A DNA stretch of 64,000 nucleotides from VRUE01 sp963725085. Lineage in GTDB: Bacteria; Actinomycetota; Thermoleophilia; Solirubrobacterales; 70-9. The position numbers were made by a program, and so were the translations under genes. Where the stretch lies: assembly GCA_963725085.1 (NCBI GenBank), contig CAVRXM010000001.1, positions 62,001 to 126,000 on the forward strand, written 5' to 3'. The notes below the pieces were generated by a model, which saw nothing but the letters and a program-made list of their open reading frames with translations, searched no databases and was not told where the DNA came from. Of the stretch, positions 20,053 to 30,300 are shown one piece after another (positions within the stretch are counted from its first letter, which is position 1; each line of letters starts with the position of its first letter).

Positions 20053-20445
20053 ATGAGCGGATATGCGGTGAAGCGGATCGATGAGATGGAGGCCGTCTAC
20101 CTCGGCGCCTTCAAGCGCGCTCGGGCCGAGCTCGGAGTCGAGTCGTTCGGGATGGCGATCATCGACCTCCCCCCCAACTTCGAGGGCTATCCCGAACACG
20201 ACCACTCCGGCGACGGCCAGGAGGAGGTCTTCTTCGCGCTGCGCGGGTCGGGCGAGATCGAGATCGACGGCGAGCGGTTCCCGCTCGACGCCGACCACGT
20301 CATCCGCGTCTCGGCGGGCACCAACCGCAAGGTCTGGCCCGGAGACGACGGCGTGCGGCTGCTGGCGATCGGCGGCGTCCCCGGCGGCCCCTACGAGCCG
20401 CCCGCCAACTCGAAGCTGGGCGAACCCGACCCGATGGCGAGGTAA
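20053..20445 (+). CDS. Cupin-domain protein
   Basis: 130 residues with a single cupin barrel. Motif 1 is EHDHSGDGQEEVFFALRGSGEIEIDG (His-x-His and Glu as metal ligands), followed by FPLDADHVIRVSAGTNRKVWPG. SD GGAGGGAG stands before the ATG. It is divergent from a TetR gene and shares its palindromic operator. Members range from dioxygenases to sugar-binding regulators, so the substrate is open. The stop lies only 10 bases before the next GTG start. Confidence 0.8.
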   Translation: MSGYAVKRIDEMEAVYLGAFKRARAELGVESFGMAIIDLPPNFEGYPEHDHSGDGQEEVFFALRGSGEIEIDGERFPLDADHVIRVSAGTNRKVWPGDDGVRLLAIGGVPGGPYEPPANSKLGEPDPMAR

Positions 20446-20455
20446 TCTGCGGCCG

Positions 20456-21343
20456 GTGCGCTGGCTTCTCGTCCTTCTCGCCGCGCTGATCGTGGCGCTC
20501 CTTGCCGCATCCCCTGCCGCGGCCAAGGTCGACAACGAATCGCGTGACCCCGTCGTCGTGATCGTCGGCGACGTCATCCTAGGCCCCGAACAGGAAGTCG
20601 AAGACGTGTACCTCGTCAACGGCCACGCGAGGATCGCCGGCCGGGTCAGCGGCGATGTCGTCGTCGTAGATGGTGATGTCGTGTTGAGAGGGCGGATCGA
20701 CGGCAACCTGGTGACGGTGGCGGGCCGCGCCCACCTGCTGCCTCACTCCAGTGTTGGCGGCGACCTGACCTACGGGGACGACACTCCCCGGATCGCCCCA
20801 AGCGCGAGGGTGGGAGGGGATATCCAGAAGGAGACGTGGTCTGACCTGGTCGGCCTCTATTCGATCGTCGGCGTATTCGTCCTCTGGCTGGCGGTCGGCG
20901 TCTCCGCGGCGATCCTGGGGATCCTCCTTCTGATCCTCGCCCCCCGCGCGGCCGAGGCGATCTTCGAACAGGCCCAGGACCGCTTCTGGACCGCAGTCGG
21001 AATAGGGGTCGCGATCGCGATCGCGATCCCGATCGCGATCTTCGTCGCCGCCGTCACCCTGGTTGGCCTGCCGCTCGCGATCGGACTCGGCTTCGCCGCG
21101 CTCCCGTTCGCCGCCGTCGCCTATGTGACCGCGGCCTGGGCGCTCGGCCGGATCATGGTTAAGGCGCCGCGCGGACGAATCCCCGCCTTCCTGGCGGGAT
21201 TGGCGATTCTGCGCCTCGCAGCGCTGCTGCCCGCCGTAGGCCTGCTCGTCGGGCTGGCGGCGGTGATCGTAGGCTTCGGCCTTCTGGGTGCCGCTATTGC
21301 TGCGGCCCGCCAGCCAGCCGGAGCTCATGTCCAGGGCAGCTGA
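20456..21343 (+). CDS. Membrane protein with bactofilin-like beta-repeat N-terminus
   Basis: 295 residues from GTG 20456. A signal peptide (LVLLAALIVALLAASPAAA) is followed by a short right-handed repeat region with the pattern GxARIAGRVSGDVVVVDGDVVLRGRIDGNL, like polymer-forming (bactofilin-type) domains, then at least four membrane helices (LYSIVGVFVLWLAVGVSAAIL; VAIAIAIPIAIFVAAVTLVG; AFLAGLAILRLAALLPAVG; GLAAVIVGFGLLGAAIAAA). A charged AEAIFEQAQDRFW linker sits between helices. Known as a common fusion in actinobacteria, without assigned function. It follows the cupin gene by 10 bases and is probably in the same transcript. Confidence 0.8.
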   Translation: MRWLLVLLAALIVALLAASPAAAKVDNESRDPVVVIVGDVILGPEQEVEDVYLVNGHARIAGRVSGDVVVVDGDVVLRGRIDGNLVTVAGRAHLLPHSSVGGDLTYGDDTPRIAPSARVGGDIQKETWSDLVGLYSIVGVFVLWLAVGVSAAILGILLLILAPRAAEAIFEQAQDRFWTAVGIGVAIAIAIPIAIFVAAVTLVGLPLAIGLGFAALPFAAVAYVTAAWALGRIMVKAPRGRIPAFLAGLAILRLAALLPAVGLLVGLAAVIVGFGLLGAAIAAARQPAGAHVQGS

Positions 21344-21502
21344 GGACCGGAAGGCGCGGATACCGAGGGTAAGCGGGCTCGGTCCGCGACCGCAGGCAGA
21401 GCGAGAAGACCGAGCCGCGGGTGTTGGGAACGAGCTGTTGGTGCACGCAGCTGTCGCAGAGCCCGCGGCGCGACGGATCGCTCGGTCACGCCGTGTAGCC
21501 AA

Positions 21503-22105
21503 TCAGCAGGGGCGTTTCTCGGGGGCGCCTTCCCACAGCGTCCTGCCCGAGCCGCTGATGCTGGCCATCCGTTCCGGGCACCAGGGGCCGCGGACCGAGA
21601 ACGCCGCATACCGGAGCCCGCTCAGTTCGCCGTCATGAGACTCCTCGGCACTGAAATCGGTCGCCGGGATCGTCGACGTCGTGCCATCGGCATAGCTGAT
21701 CCGGATCCGGTGGACCTTGGCGGAGAAGATCATCCCGACCGCGGTCAGCTTCGGCCGCGGCCCGCTGCTCGGCACGACCCCGCTCGCGACCAGCGGCGCT
21801 TCGGTCGCCGCGACGCTCCCTGATGTGTCGGCGCACTGCCTGTACCGGCTCCTGCCATAGCTGAACCGGCTGCGCATCCATTTCGTCCCGACCAGGAGGC
21901 AGGGCTCTCGCGCATCGCTCTGGGAGCCGGCCTCGGCCGGGCCGCCCGAACGCCTCGCCTTGACCGACCAGAGGTAGTCGCCCTGGCGGCCATGATCGAG
22001 GACGACCCAGGCGCTCGACGCTGCCGGTGAGGCGATCGCGGACGAGACCGAGAGCGCCATTCCGACCATTGCGGTAAGCACGATTCTCTTCAGCAGCCGG
22101 TTCAT
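21503..22105 (-). CDS. Secreted hypothetical protein downstream of TetR
   Basis: 200 residues with a signal peptide (RIVLTAMVGMALSVSSAIASPAASS). The mature part has five cysteines (EPCLLVG, YRQCADT, GPWCPER, final KRPC) and no recognisable family. It starts six bases after the TetR gene at 22112-22792, so both should be transcribed from the GGTCCG promoter at 22800-22828. That makes it the only non-propeller secreted protein in the proposed regulon apart from the 272-aa family. The 159 bases between its stop and the convergent gene hold nothing I can identify. Confidence 0.7.
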   Translation of the reverse strand: MNRLLKRIVLTAMVGMALSVSSAIASPAASSAWVVLDHGRQGDYLWSVKARRSGGPAEAGSQSDAREPCLLVGTKWMRSRFSYGRSRYRQCADTSGSVAATEAPLVASGVVPSSGPRPKLTAVGMIFSAKVHRIRISYADGTTSTIPATDFSAEESHDGELSGLRYAAFSVRGPWCPERMASISGSGRTLWEGAPEKRPC

Positions 22106-22111
22106 CGCTTC

Positions 22112-22792
22112 CTAACTCCGCAGCGCGCGCTTCGCCTCGTCCCCGCCGAGGTACGGGGTGAGGATGATCTGGACGAGCGCGGTAGTCAGCTCCGGCATCG
22201 GCCCGACACGTTCGCTCGCGAGGCAGGACCCGACGATCGAGATCGCCGCCCCGACGGCGGCCTGCTCGGTCAGGTCGCTGGGCGAGCGCGCGTCCGGGCA
22301 GTGCCGGGAGCCGTCGCGCATCAGCTCGACGAGCCACTCGTTGGCAGAGATCCCCTCGCGGGCCAGCTGCGGCTCCGAAGACGGGTGGCTCGAGGCGAGG
22401 ATGAGACGGGCGTCATCGGGGAACTCGGCGACGAAGTCGAGGCCGGCGGCGACCCCGGCGGCGACGCCGCGCGGCCACTCCTGCTCGGCCGAGCAGGCCG
22501 TGACGATCGCCGAGTGGAGCCGGTCGAAGGCCCGCTGCTGAGCAGCGAGGAGGCAGTCGAATTTGTTGTCGAAGATCTCGTAGAACGTCCCGCGCGAGAC
22601 CCCGGCCTGCTGGATCACGTTGGCGACGGCGAGAGCCGCGAAACCCCGCTCGGCGAAGATCGCGGTTGCCGAATCCAGCAGCCGGTCGCGCTGGTTTTCG
22701 GTCACCAGTGCCTGCGGGATCCCGTGGCGGCCGCGGGGCAGGCGGGACCCGTACTCGACTCCCTCGACGACGATCGTTCCCTCGTAGCTCAT
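22112..22792 (-). CDS. TetR-family regulator, probably leaderless transcript
   Basis: 226 residues. ATG 22792 is chosen although an upstream in-frame start exists, because the -10 box of the promoter lies at 22800-22805 and transcription should begin at about 22793. The N-terminal extension SRLPRGRHGIPQ..TENQRDRLL resembles the RPGRGTPREEAEKNQRERL of the fused TetR genes. HTH: VANVIQQAGVSRGTFYEIFDNKFDCLL. The C-terminal domain (FDRLHSAIVTACSAEQEWP..AGLDFVAEFPDDARL) resembles the HTH-less protein encoded just upstream. It is followed by a secreted protein gene in the same operon. Confidence 0.85.
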   Translation of the reverse strand: MSYEGTIVVEGVEYGSRLPRGRHGIPQALVTENQRDRLLDSATAIFAERGFAALAVANVIQQAGVSRGTFYEIFDNKFDCLLAAQQRAFDRLHSAIVTACSAEQEWPRGVAAGVAAGLDFVAEFPDDARLILASSHPSSEPQLAREGISANEWLVELMRDGSRHCPDARSPSDLTEQAAVGAAISIVGSCLASERVGPMPELTTALVQIILTPYLGGDEAKRALRS

Positions 22793-22799
22793 GTCCCCA

Positions 22800-22828
22800 A
22801 TGAGAACAGGAACGGACCCTAAAGTCAA
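22800..22828 (-). promoter_or_regulatory. GGTCCG-type promoter of TetR/secreted-protein operon
   Basis: Minus-strand -35 TTGACT (22828-22823), 17-base spacer containing GGTCCG (four bases before TGT), -10 TCTCAT (22805-22800). Same layout as at 13265-13293, 23456-23485 and 42275-42303. The predicted start is at the first base of the TetR ATG or one base before it. Confidence 0.65.
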
Positions 22829-22884
22829 GAGGAAATGTGAAAACCTTGCTAATTCGTGCGTACAGAATCCGTACGGGCCTCTAC

Positions 22885-23439
22885 CTAACTGCTAATTTCG
22901 GCCCGAAGCTCCGTCTCGCGCCGGGCGCCGGCCTGGCCCGCGTAGGGCATCAGGATCATGTAGGCGAGGTCGGGCGCGAGCTCCGGCAGGTGTCTCACCG
23001 AGCCGGACACGAGGTGGCTGCGGACGATCATCACGACCGAAGCGACCATCGCTCTGTCGGCGGCGATCGGAAACAGCTTCTCGGAAGGCGACGCCTCGCC
23101 GAGAAGCTTCGTGAAGTACGCGATCACGTCGTCCTGGCGGTCGACCGCAGCGTCGGCTCCGCCGGCCTCGATCGTCAGAGCACGGGCCTCGCCGGGGTGG
23201 GCGGCGGCGAACTCGAGCGCCGCCCGGACCCCGGCGATGACCCTCGCCTCCCAGCCTGACTCACTGCCGCATGCCTCCCTTACCTCCCCCTGAAGCCGGT
23301 CGAAGCTGGCCGAGAACGGCTCGCCCTTGGCACGGCGGCCGATCGGCACGGGAGCGGCTTCGCGGCGGCTCTTCCTGCCCCCGTTCGGCTGAGGCGAAAT
23401 CGCCGGCTGGCGTTCCCGTGTCTGTCTGGCGCTGTGCAT
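22885..23439 (-). CDS. TetR-like ligand-domain protein lacking the DNA-binding HTH
   Basis: 184 residues from ATG 23439. The C-terminal two thirds (FDRLQGEVREACGSESGWE, then GVRAALEFAAAHPGEARAL, then VMIVRSHLVSGSVRHLPEL, then YMILMPYAG) align in order with the ligand/dimer domain of the TetR encoded at 22112-22792. The N-terminus is only about 50 residues, rich in Arg (GGRKSRREAAPVPIGRRAKG), with no helix-turn-helix. The gene has its own GGTCCG-type promoter. It may act as a dominant-negative partner or ligand buffer for the related TetR proteins, or be a decayed regulator; the open frame favours a functional protein, but the region has frame errors elsewhere. Confidence 0.65.
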   Translation of the reverse strand: MHSARQTRERQPAISPQPNGGRKSRREAAPVPIGRRAKGEPFSASFDRLQGEVREACGSESGWEARVIAGVRAALEFAAAHPGEARALTIEAGGADAAVDRQDDVIAYFTKLLGEASPSEKLFPIAADRAMVASVVMIVRSHLVSGSVRHLPELAPDLAYMILMPYAGQAGARRETELRAEISS

Positions 23440-23455
23440 TTCGAACGGCCAGACA

Positions 23456-23485
23456 ATAAGAACATACACGGACCCGTTCTGTCAA
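23456..23485 (-). promoter_or_regulatory. GGTCCG-type promoter of HTH-less TetR-like gene
   Basis: Minus-strand -35 TTGACA (23485-23480), spacer of 18 bases containing GGTCCG, -10 TCTTAT (23461-23456). The spacer is one base longer than in the three sister promoters, the extra base lying between the -35 and GGTCCG; the distance from GGTCCG to the -10 is unchanged. The predicted leader is about 10 nt. The 134 bases between this promoter and the stop at 23620 contain the 15-bp element at 23586-23600. Confidence 0.6.
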
Positions 23486-23585
23486 GGGAGCCGGAGGAGG
23501 ATTTTGGAGGCGGATTCTCGTTGAGAACGCCGAAATGGCTTGGATAAGCGGAAAAATGGGGACGATTTGCACGAGGAAATTCGAT

Positions 23586-23600
23586 CCTGCGACGTACCAC
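23586..23600 (-). promoter_or_regulatory. 15-bp upstream element shared with 13390-13404
   Basis: Minus strand GTGGTACGTCGCAGG, one mismatch to the element at 13404-13390, and at the same distance (101 against 97 bases) from the -35 box of a GGTCCG promoter. A second short match (ATGGCTT) lies between element and promoter at both loci. Confidence 0.45.
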
Positions 23601-23619
23601 TATGTCCCGATCGGAACAA

Positions 23620-24438
23620 TCAGCGAACGCGGCAGCTGCGCACCGACTCGGTGACGATCTTCTCGCCGCCGGCGAAGCTGTAGGTGGCGCGGGCGAACGA
23701 GAGGAAACCGGCCGAGAAGCCCTTCGGCACCGGGCAGGAGGCGTTGAGATAGCTCTTCCGGTCGCCGGCATGGTTGTAGATCCGCGAGACCCGGACCGCG
23801 AAGTTGGCGACGTGTGGCCAAGGTCCGACTGAGCGCCTGATCGTCGTCACCAAGACCGTCCGGTGGTTTTCGTTGCGGACCGTGAACGGGATCACGAACG
23901 AGGTCGGGGGGTCCATCGAGTAGGCATGGGCCCAGACCGCCGGGCGGCCCTCCTTGGTGCGGCCGTTGAAGGTGAGCAGGTTCGCCTTGACGTGGAACGC
24001 CGGCTGGTTGGGCACGAATATCTGCGCCGACAGCTTGCCGCGCCCCACCAGCGAGTCCCCGCATGCTTTCCAGCGCCTGTTTGGTCGGTCGTGCTGGTCA
24101 GCCGTTCGCGCGGGCAGACCGGGAGGCCATGGGTGTTCATCGCGCCCCGCCAGGCGAGTTCGAGCCGGATCCAGTTGACCCTCGGGATCGGCGAGCCGTC
24201 GGAGGTCTGGACGCCGCCGGAGAGGAAGACGGTGACCGGCACCCGCTCATCGCGCGGCAGCTTCCGCGGCTTGATCCCGCCGTTGATCATCGCGATCACG
24301 TTTTCGCGCTGGGCGCGCTCGGCCCCGGCGTTTCCGACGCAGGATGGCGACGGCGAGAAGGGCGGCGAGGGTCAGGGCAAAGCCGGCGCGCTTAGCTGCG
24401 CAGCAAACGGACGGCGAAATTCGTACCAGGCCTGCCAT
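23620..24438 (-). CDS. Secreted 272-aa protein at the end of surface operon B, paralog of 16684-17495
   Basis: Start ATG 24438 with an export segment (RAGFALTLAALLAVAI). Ordered motifs: MINGGIKPRKLPRDERVPVTVFL, THGLPVCPRERL, CGDSLVGRGKLSA, then YLNASCPVPKGFSAGF and a terminal RSCRVR. This is the order seen in the gene at 16684-17495. Frame breaks near 24345 and 24075. It lies 81 bases downstream of the P2-family gene stop and is likely the last gene of operon B. Four conserved cysteines suggest disulfides. No function can be assigned. Confidence 0.65.
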
Positions 24439-24519
24439 GCGGCTCGACCATGTCCTATTTGCTCTCCTCGTACTTTCCCCGTTTACGCCCGGACCATTCG
24501 GACGTCGTCACAAGAGACA

Positions 24520-27360
24520 TTAACGCTTCTGGAAGGAGTTTGCGGTCCGCAGATGTTCCCAAACCGTAAGCGGCGGGAATAGCAGGGGAATTTCTCGGTG
24601 CCGCTTGCGCTTTGCGCCCTGCTCTTCGAGCGCGCCGCAGGCGGTCTTGACGGCGACCTTCTGCGTCATCTGCCTTGCCGCTCTGGGCGGTGTAGTCGAG
24701 CTCGACCTTCGGCGGCGAGGCGCAGAGGCTCCTCGTGTTGACGAGGTAGCCCTGTTTGCCGCCGAGCAGGTCGAGCCTGAAGTAGCCGATCGGCGCGTCG
24801 GGGATGACCGGGACGACCGTCGTCAGCTTGCCGTCCTTCGAGAAGGATTCGGCCTGCGGGATCAAGGCGGACCTGGCCGTCGAGGATGAAGGCGAGGCGC
24901 GGCAGCTTGCCGAATCCGGAGACCGCGTAGGCCGGGCCGGTGAGCGGCTGGTCGAGCAGCGGGGTCCTCGTTTCGACGGTGCCGATCGGCTGGCGGCCGG
25001 CGCAGGATTCGGCTGCGAGCTGCGCCCTCGAGCAGATGTTGCCGAGGTGGCGCTGGTCGATCGCGAACGCTTTCGGCAGGGTCACGGCAGAGCGACTTGA
25101 TGTTGGCGTCGCCGTTGCGGGTCCGGAGCTCGAACCGCATGCGCGGGTTCCTGCTCCGCTTGGTGTCCTTGCTCGCCGCCGAGCTGCCGAACCGTCATCG
25201 TCGGCTTGAACGGGAGCGACGCGCAGTTGACCGCATTGAAGTAGGAGGAGAAGTCGGCGACCGTGCCCTGGTCGCCGATCCCCTGGGAGTCGACCGAGAA
25301 TCGGACGCAGTTGGTCGGGTTGATCGTGAAGTTCGGCTTGTCGATGTTGACCTGGATCGAGCGCATCCGGATCGGGACGCCCGCCGATGATGCTGGGCAC
25401 CGTGTCGGAGACCGCGCTCACCTGGGCGGTGAGCGGGTCGACGTGGAGCGCGACCCGGACGACCACGACGCCGTAGTCATAGGGCCCGGCGAGCGCCGGC
25501 GTGATCGCCGCCAGGCTCAGGGGCGCGCCCTTGAACGGCCCCGCCAGGTACATCTTCCCGATCGCGTGGAACGGGTGGCCGCCGGGGCCGGCGGCGACGT
25601 TCGTCGTCCCGATCTGGCTCGAGGCGCGGACAGCTCGGGGCTGCCAGCTCGGCGCGGCCCGAGGTTCTGGCGCCGCGGCGAGGATCGACGGCTTCCGGGC
25701 AGTAGCTGATGCCGCGCAGGTCGCCGGTGAAGCCGGGCGGCATCCTGAAGTTGAGGTCGCCGAGGAACTGGTCGCCGTCGTCGCGGTCGAGCTTCAGGTG
25801 GAAGTTGCGAGAAGGCGCCGGCGCGCGGGTTGGAGGTGCCCGCCTCGAGGCGCGGCTGGAACGGCCGGATCTGGCCCGGGCAGCCGGCGCCGTGCGGGCC
25901 CTGTCTGAGGCCGAAGTTCTGCGACCGAGTCTGAGTCGGGGAGCGTTTCGTTCCAGGGGAAGAAGTGGGCGTTGACCGTCGTAGATCGTGCAGCGGGTCG
26001 GCGTCGCCATCAGGCCCGCGGTCGGAGGCGAAGAGGTGGATGTCGAAGTCTTCGAACGGGACCTGGGGCAGGTCTTCGAAGTACGACCGTGACCTGGCCG
26101 GTCTGCGGGTCCGGGTCTGACCGAGCCGACCAGCTTGGCGTGCATCCCGAAGCCGTCGAAGACCATGAAGAGCCGGTACTGGTCGCCGGGCTTCGGTTCG
26201 CCGAAGTAGAGCGAGCCCGTGAGGCGACCGTCGAGGGTCGGGGAGCCGACGCTCGAGGGTCCCGATCTTGGCGTTGTCGGGGCAGTTGGCCGGGCCCTCC
26301 GATGCCGAAGTTGGCCTCGGCGTCGGTGCAGGCGCTCTGCCCGTCGGCGGCGTCGGGGTTGATCGTCAGGCCTTCGGGGCAAGGTGACGACCGCCGACTT
26401 GATCTCCGACGGCGAGGCGGCAAATCCCTCGAACTGCTTGGCGCTGCAGGTTGAGGTCGAGCCCCGACGGCGAGTCGGTTTCGTCGGTCGTCGGGCTGGC
26501 CCTGGAGCAGCGGTTTGAAGGTCTCGCGCTCGCATCCGGTCATTTCCGGGTAGCTGCTCTCGGCGTGCGAGAAGTTGCCGGGGTCCTGGTAGGTCTCGAC
26601 CATCGAGTTCGGTCACCAGCGGTCTCGCCGCTGCAGTGGGTCGGGTTGTCGGTGAGCGGATTGTTCGGGATGCTCGGCTTTCGTCGGCGTCGGGATGCAG
26701 CTCGCGTCGGCCAGGCCGGGGCAGCCGGCCGGATTGCCCGGTGAGCCCGTTGGCGAAGCGCTGCGGCGTTGTGGATCGGGCTCGCCGGGAAGCCCCAGAT
26801 CGTCATGTCGACGCGCGGCGAGCGGGGTCAGCTGGGTGATGTCGGAGACGTTGAAGCGCAGCCCGTAGTCGGTCGCGGTCCGGACCGTGATCGGGATCGA
26901 GATCGGGATGTTGAGGGTCGGGACGATGAACTCGATCAGCGCCGTCTGATCGGCCTGGGGGAGACGTCGTAGAGCGGCGCCGTGCCGAGCAGGAAGTTCG
27001 GTTGCCGGAGTAGTTCGCGTAGACGGTGATCAGCCCGACCTGGGAGTTCGGACGGGCATTGGTCGAGGGCGAAGTCCGCCGGGGTGCAGTTGGTGATCGC
27101 GTTGATGTTGCCGAACAGGCCCTGCGGGGCGTTGAAGATGACGTTCTTGGCCGCCTCGGGGACGCCCGGGTTTTCCAGGGTGAAGTTCGTCTCCAGGTCG
27201 GGATGCCCACCGGCCTGTGAGTAGGGGCCACCCCCCTGGGGATCGGACATCGTGGTAACGAAGGATTCGATCTGCTCCTTCGCCGATCGCCGGGACGGCC
27301 GCGGCCAATGAACAGCGCCGATGCGGCCATCAGGGCGGCGGTGATCGTCTTGGCGGTCAT
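24520..27360 (-). CDS. P2-family four-module repeat protein, copy 3 (heavily frame-broken)
   Basis: Start ATG 27360 (MTAKTITAALMAASALF) with AAGGAG ten bases upstream. The broken frames read as a colinear relative of the 929- and 914-aa proteins: QAGGHPDLETNFTLENPG, LFGNINAITNCTPADF, GLTINPDAADGQSACTDAE, YLAGPFKGAPLSLAAITPAL, FTINPTNCVRFSV and YLVNTRSLCASPPKVEL. The frame changes about every 60-150 bases, yet almost no in-frame stop or loss of similarity occurs between changes, which argues for consensus errors rather than decay. The last clean frame ends at a TAA at 24520 (KRKRHREIPLLFPPL..NSFQKR). Estimated 945 residues. An alternative is a genuine young pseudogene. Confidence 0.6.
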
Positions 27361-27391
27361 CTGCGTGCTCTCCTTGCCGATCATCGGTCGC

Positions 27392-30300
27392 TCAGCGGTC
27401 GCTGCGGGTCGCGGTGGCGGCGTGCTTGTGGTGCATCTTCTTGTGCTTGCGCTTCTTCACGCACTTGCCGTGGTTCTTGACGAAGCCCTTCTTGCAGTCT
27501 GCGCGGGGTGGAGTTGCCGGGGGTCCCGGCGATCGTCCCGATCGGGGGCGGGTCCGGCGGCCTGGGTCCCCGGCCCGTGGCACTCGTCCGAGGCCGCGCA
27601 GAGCGCCGGCGGCGGGACGTCGAAGAAGCCGCCGTCGACGCGGGCGTCGTAGATCTTCGTCACCGGCCCGTTCTGGTCCTCGTGGGCGAGCGTGTCGTGG
27701 GTGAAGAAGTAGGCGTCGGTGCCGTCGGCGCTGGCCGAGAGCAGGCTCGAGTCGAAGTGGCTCGAGCCCGGCAGAGATCAGGCTGAGGCAGTTCCCCGTG
27801 AAGGCGAAGAAGTTCGGGTTCGCTGCTGTCGGCGACACAGTTCCCATGTCCCGGGGGCTCCCACTCGTAGACGTCCTTGCGCCCGTCGCCGTCGCGCAGG
27901 ACGATGGCGTCGGTCGAGTCGAAGAAGACCCGGCCGTCGTCGGTCAGGCTGAGGCCCTTGGAGGCGAGGCTCGCGTCGCCGATCGCCTGCGTTGGTCGGG
28001 GTGCAGGAGACGCACTCCAGTGCCTGCCCGGGAGCGTCGTAGCGGTAGACCTCGTTGTGGCCGGCATTGTCGACCAGTGGCAGCAGCTTCTGAACCGACG
28101 GGAAGCGGCAAATTTCCGTCGGGCGTGACCTGGAAATCGGCCGTGTGACGGGTGTCGGCGTCCGAGACCGCATGGACGACGGTCGGGCTGTCGATCGGGC
28201 CCGGCCGTGGATGAAGACGGCGATGTGATCTCCCACGTGGCATAGATCACGCCGGTATTGCCGTTGATCGCGACGCCGCGAGAGAAGGGCGCGATGTCGG
28301 CTGATCCGAAGGTCCGGAGCTGGTCGCCCGAGGAGTCGAACTCAGGAGCTGGGTTCCCTCGTCGACGTAGAAGTCTCCGTTCGACTGCATCGGTTGAGAC
28401 GGCGTTGGCATTGAAGCGACACTTTGTTTGGCTGCCCGATCTGGCGGGGGAACCCAAGCGTGAGTTCAGAGGTGTGCGCGAGCCACATTTCCCCCCCGCT
28501 GTAGGTTTCGCCGAAAATACGTTCCGGCGCCCGCGGCAAGCTCGCAGGGATATAGGGTCGGAACGCTAAATCCTGTCAGGGTGAGGCCGCCCGTGTAGTC
28601 GGACTCCGTCGGGTATGCCCCCGACGGGGTATAGCGCCAGACCTGATTGTAGTAGTCGCCGACATAGACACTGCCCGTGTCATGGTCCACCGCCACGCCA
28701 CAGGCCTCGCCGAAGGCCCCGTTGTAGTTCCGGACCCGTCGAGGGTCGAGAGGTATTCCCCGGTCGAATCGAAGATGTCCACTCCGCCGAAGCTGGCGAC
28801 GTAGATGTTGCCGCTGGAAGGCCCTTTCGAATCGTCGATCGCGACCTCCGAGGCGGAGGGACCGTCGAAGGAGAAGGAGCCGAAGGGCGCGGGGAGGCTG
28901 TTGCCGGCGCAGGTGCCGCAGGTGAAGTCATCGGGGGTTCCATCGGCCTTGAAGCGAGAAACCGTCCCTTCGGCCGAGTCGACGACGTAGATGTCGCCGC
29001 TCGTCGGGTTACCGGTGCTCTGGTCGACGGTCAGGGCTTCGGCTGAATTGAAGGAGCCGAACGTTTCCGAGAATTCGGCCGGCAATGGTGGCTTCCCAGC
29101 TGTCGTGTCAATGGTCGCGACGAAGTGGGGTGAGGATCCCGGCCTGGCCACATACAGATTTGCCTGGCTCAGGATGCCGTGGGTGGAACCGTCGAGCAGC
29201 TCCGGAGAGAGGAAATAGATGGTGCCGTCGCCGGTCGCGACGCCGCCGCCGCCGCCGACCGCCACCGCGTCGCAGTTGTTTCCGCCGGAAACCGAGTTCC
29301 AGCCCGAAGACGGTTCACAGGAATCGGTGTCGCCGGTGCCCGGAGGCTCCGGTCGAGACCCTGTTCAGGGTGGCGCTCGAGTTGCCGACGTCGGCGCTCG
29401 AAGATGTCGGCGCTGGTGTCACCGTCGGCGGTGCCGGTAGGGACGTCGTCGGTCGTGAAGAAGACCTCTGTGCCGTCCGACGTCATCCCGTCATAGGCGG
29501 CGCCGTCGGGGACGTTCGGCGTCAGGTGGATCGAGTCGGGGACGCCCGCGACATGCATGAACAGGTCGTAGTAGTGGTTTCCGGCGGCATCGGTTGAGAT
29601 GAGGTCGCCGATCAGAACGCGCGAGCCGTCGTCGGAGACGTCGAGCTCGGCGATGTTGGAGCCGTCAGCGAGAGCGTTGCCGGAGGTGTCAGTGGAGGCG
29701 ATTTCGGTCGTTGCGGATTTCAGGTTGCGGCTGTAGATCGTGACGTCGGTGTTGTTGTTGTTCGCGCCGGGCTCAAACGCCTGTTTTGAGCCGAAGATGA
29801 GGTGCGAGCCGTCGCTCGAGAAGGGTTTCTTGACCGTGCCGGCCGATGCGGGGTTCGAGACCGGGAGCGATCCCGCCATCCCCTGGGTGAGCGTGCCGTC
29901 CGGGTTGTGAATCGGGATTCCCTGGCTGCCGTCTTCGAAGCAGGGGTTGCAGACTTCGGGACCCCCGAAGGCGAACGAGTCGAGTCCGGCGTCGGCGCCC
30001 TCCAGGGAGGACGAAAACGGCGCGGCCGAGGGCGCGTTGGCGGGGATGCCGACGTAGGAGGTGCTCCAACCGTTGGCGCCTCGCGTCGCGACATAGGGAT
30101 CGACTCCGCGATTGGTCGGATTGCCGCTGACCCCGGGAATCGCGCCGCTGTGGACGCCATAGAGGACTTGAGAGGGGTTGATGGCTCGCGGGTAGCCCGG
30201 GAAGGGTGTCTGGCCGGGGACGAGAATCGACTCGACGTCATACCCGCCGGCATGGGTGGAGGACGCGAGCTCATATGCCCGGCAATCGAGCAGCTGGATT

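Noticed and set aside
24485..24500. CGGACC hexamer near 24490 as another sister promoter
   Set aside because: The hexamer is common in GC-rich DNA; the -10, TGT and -35 parts are absent at the required distances.
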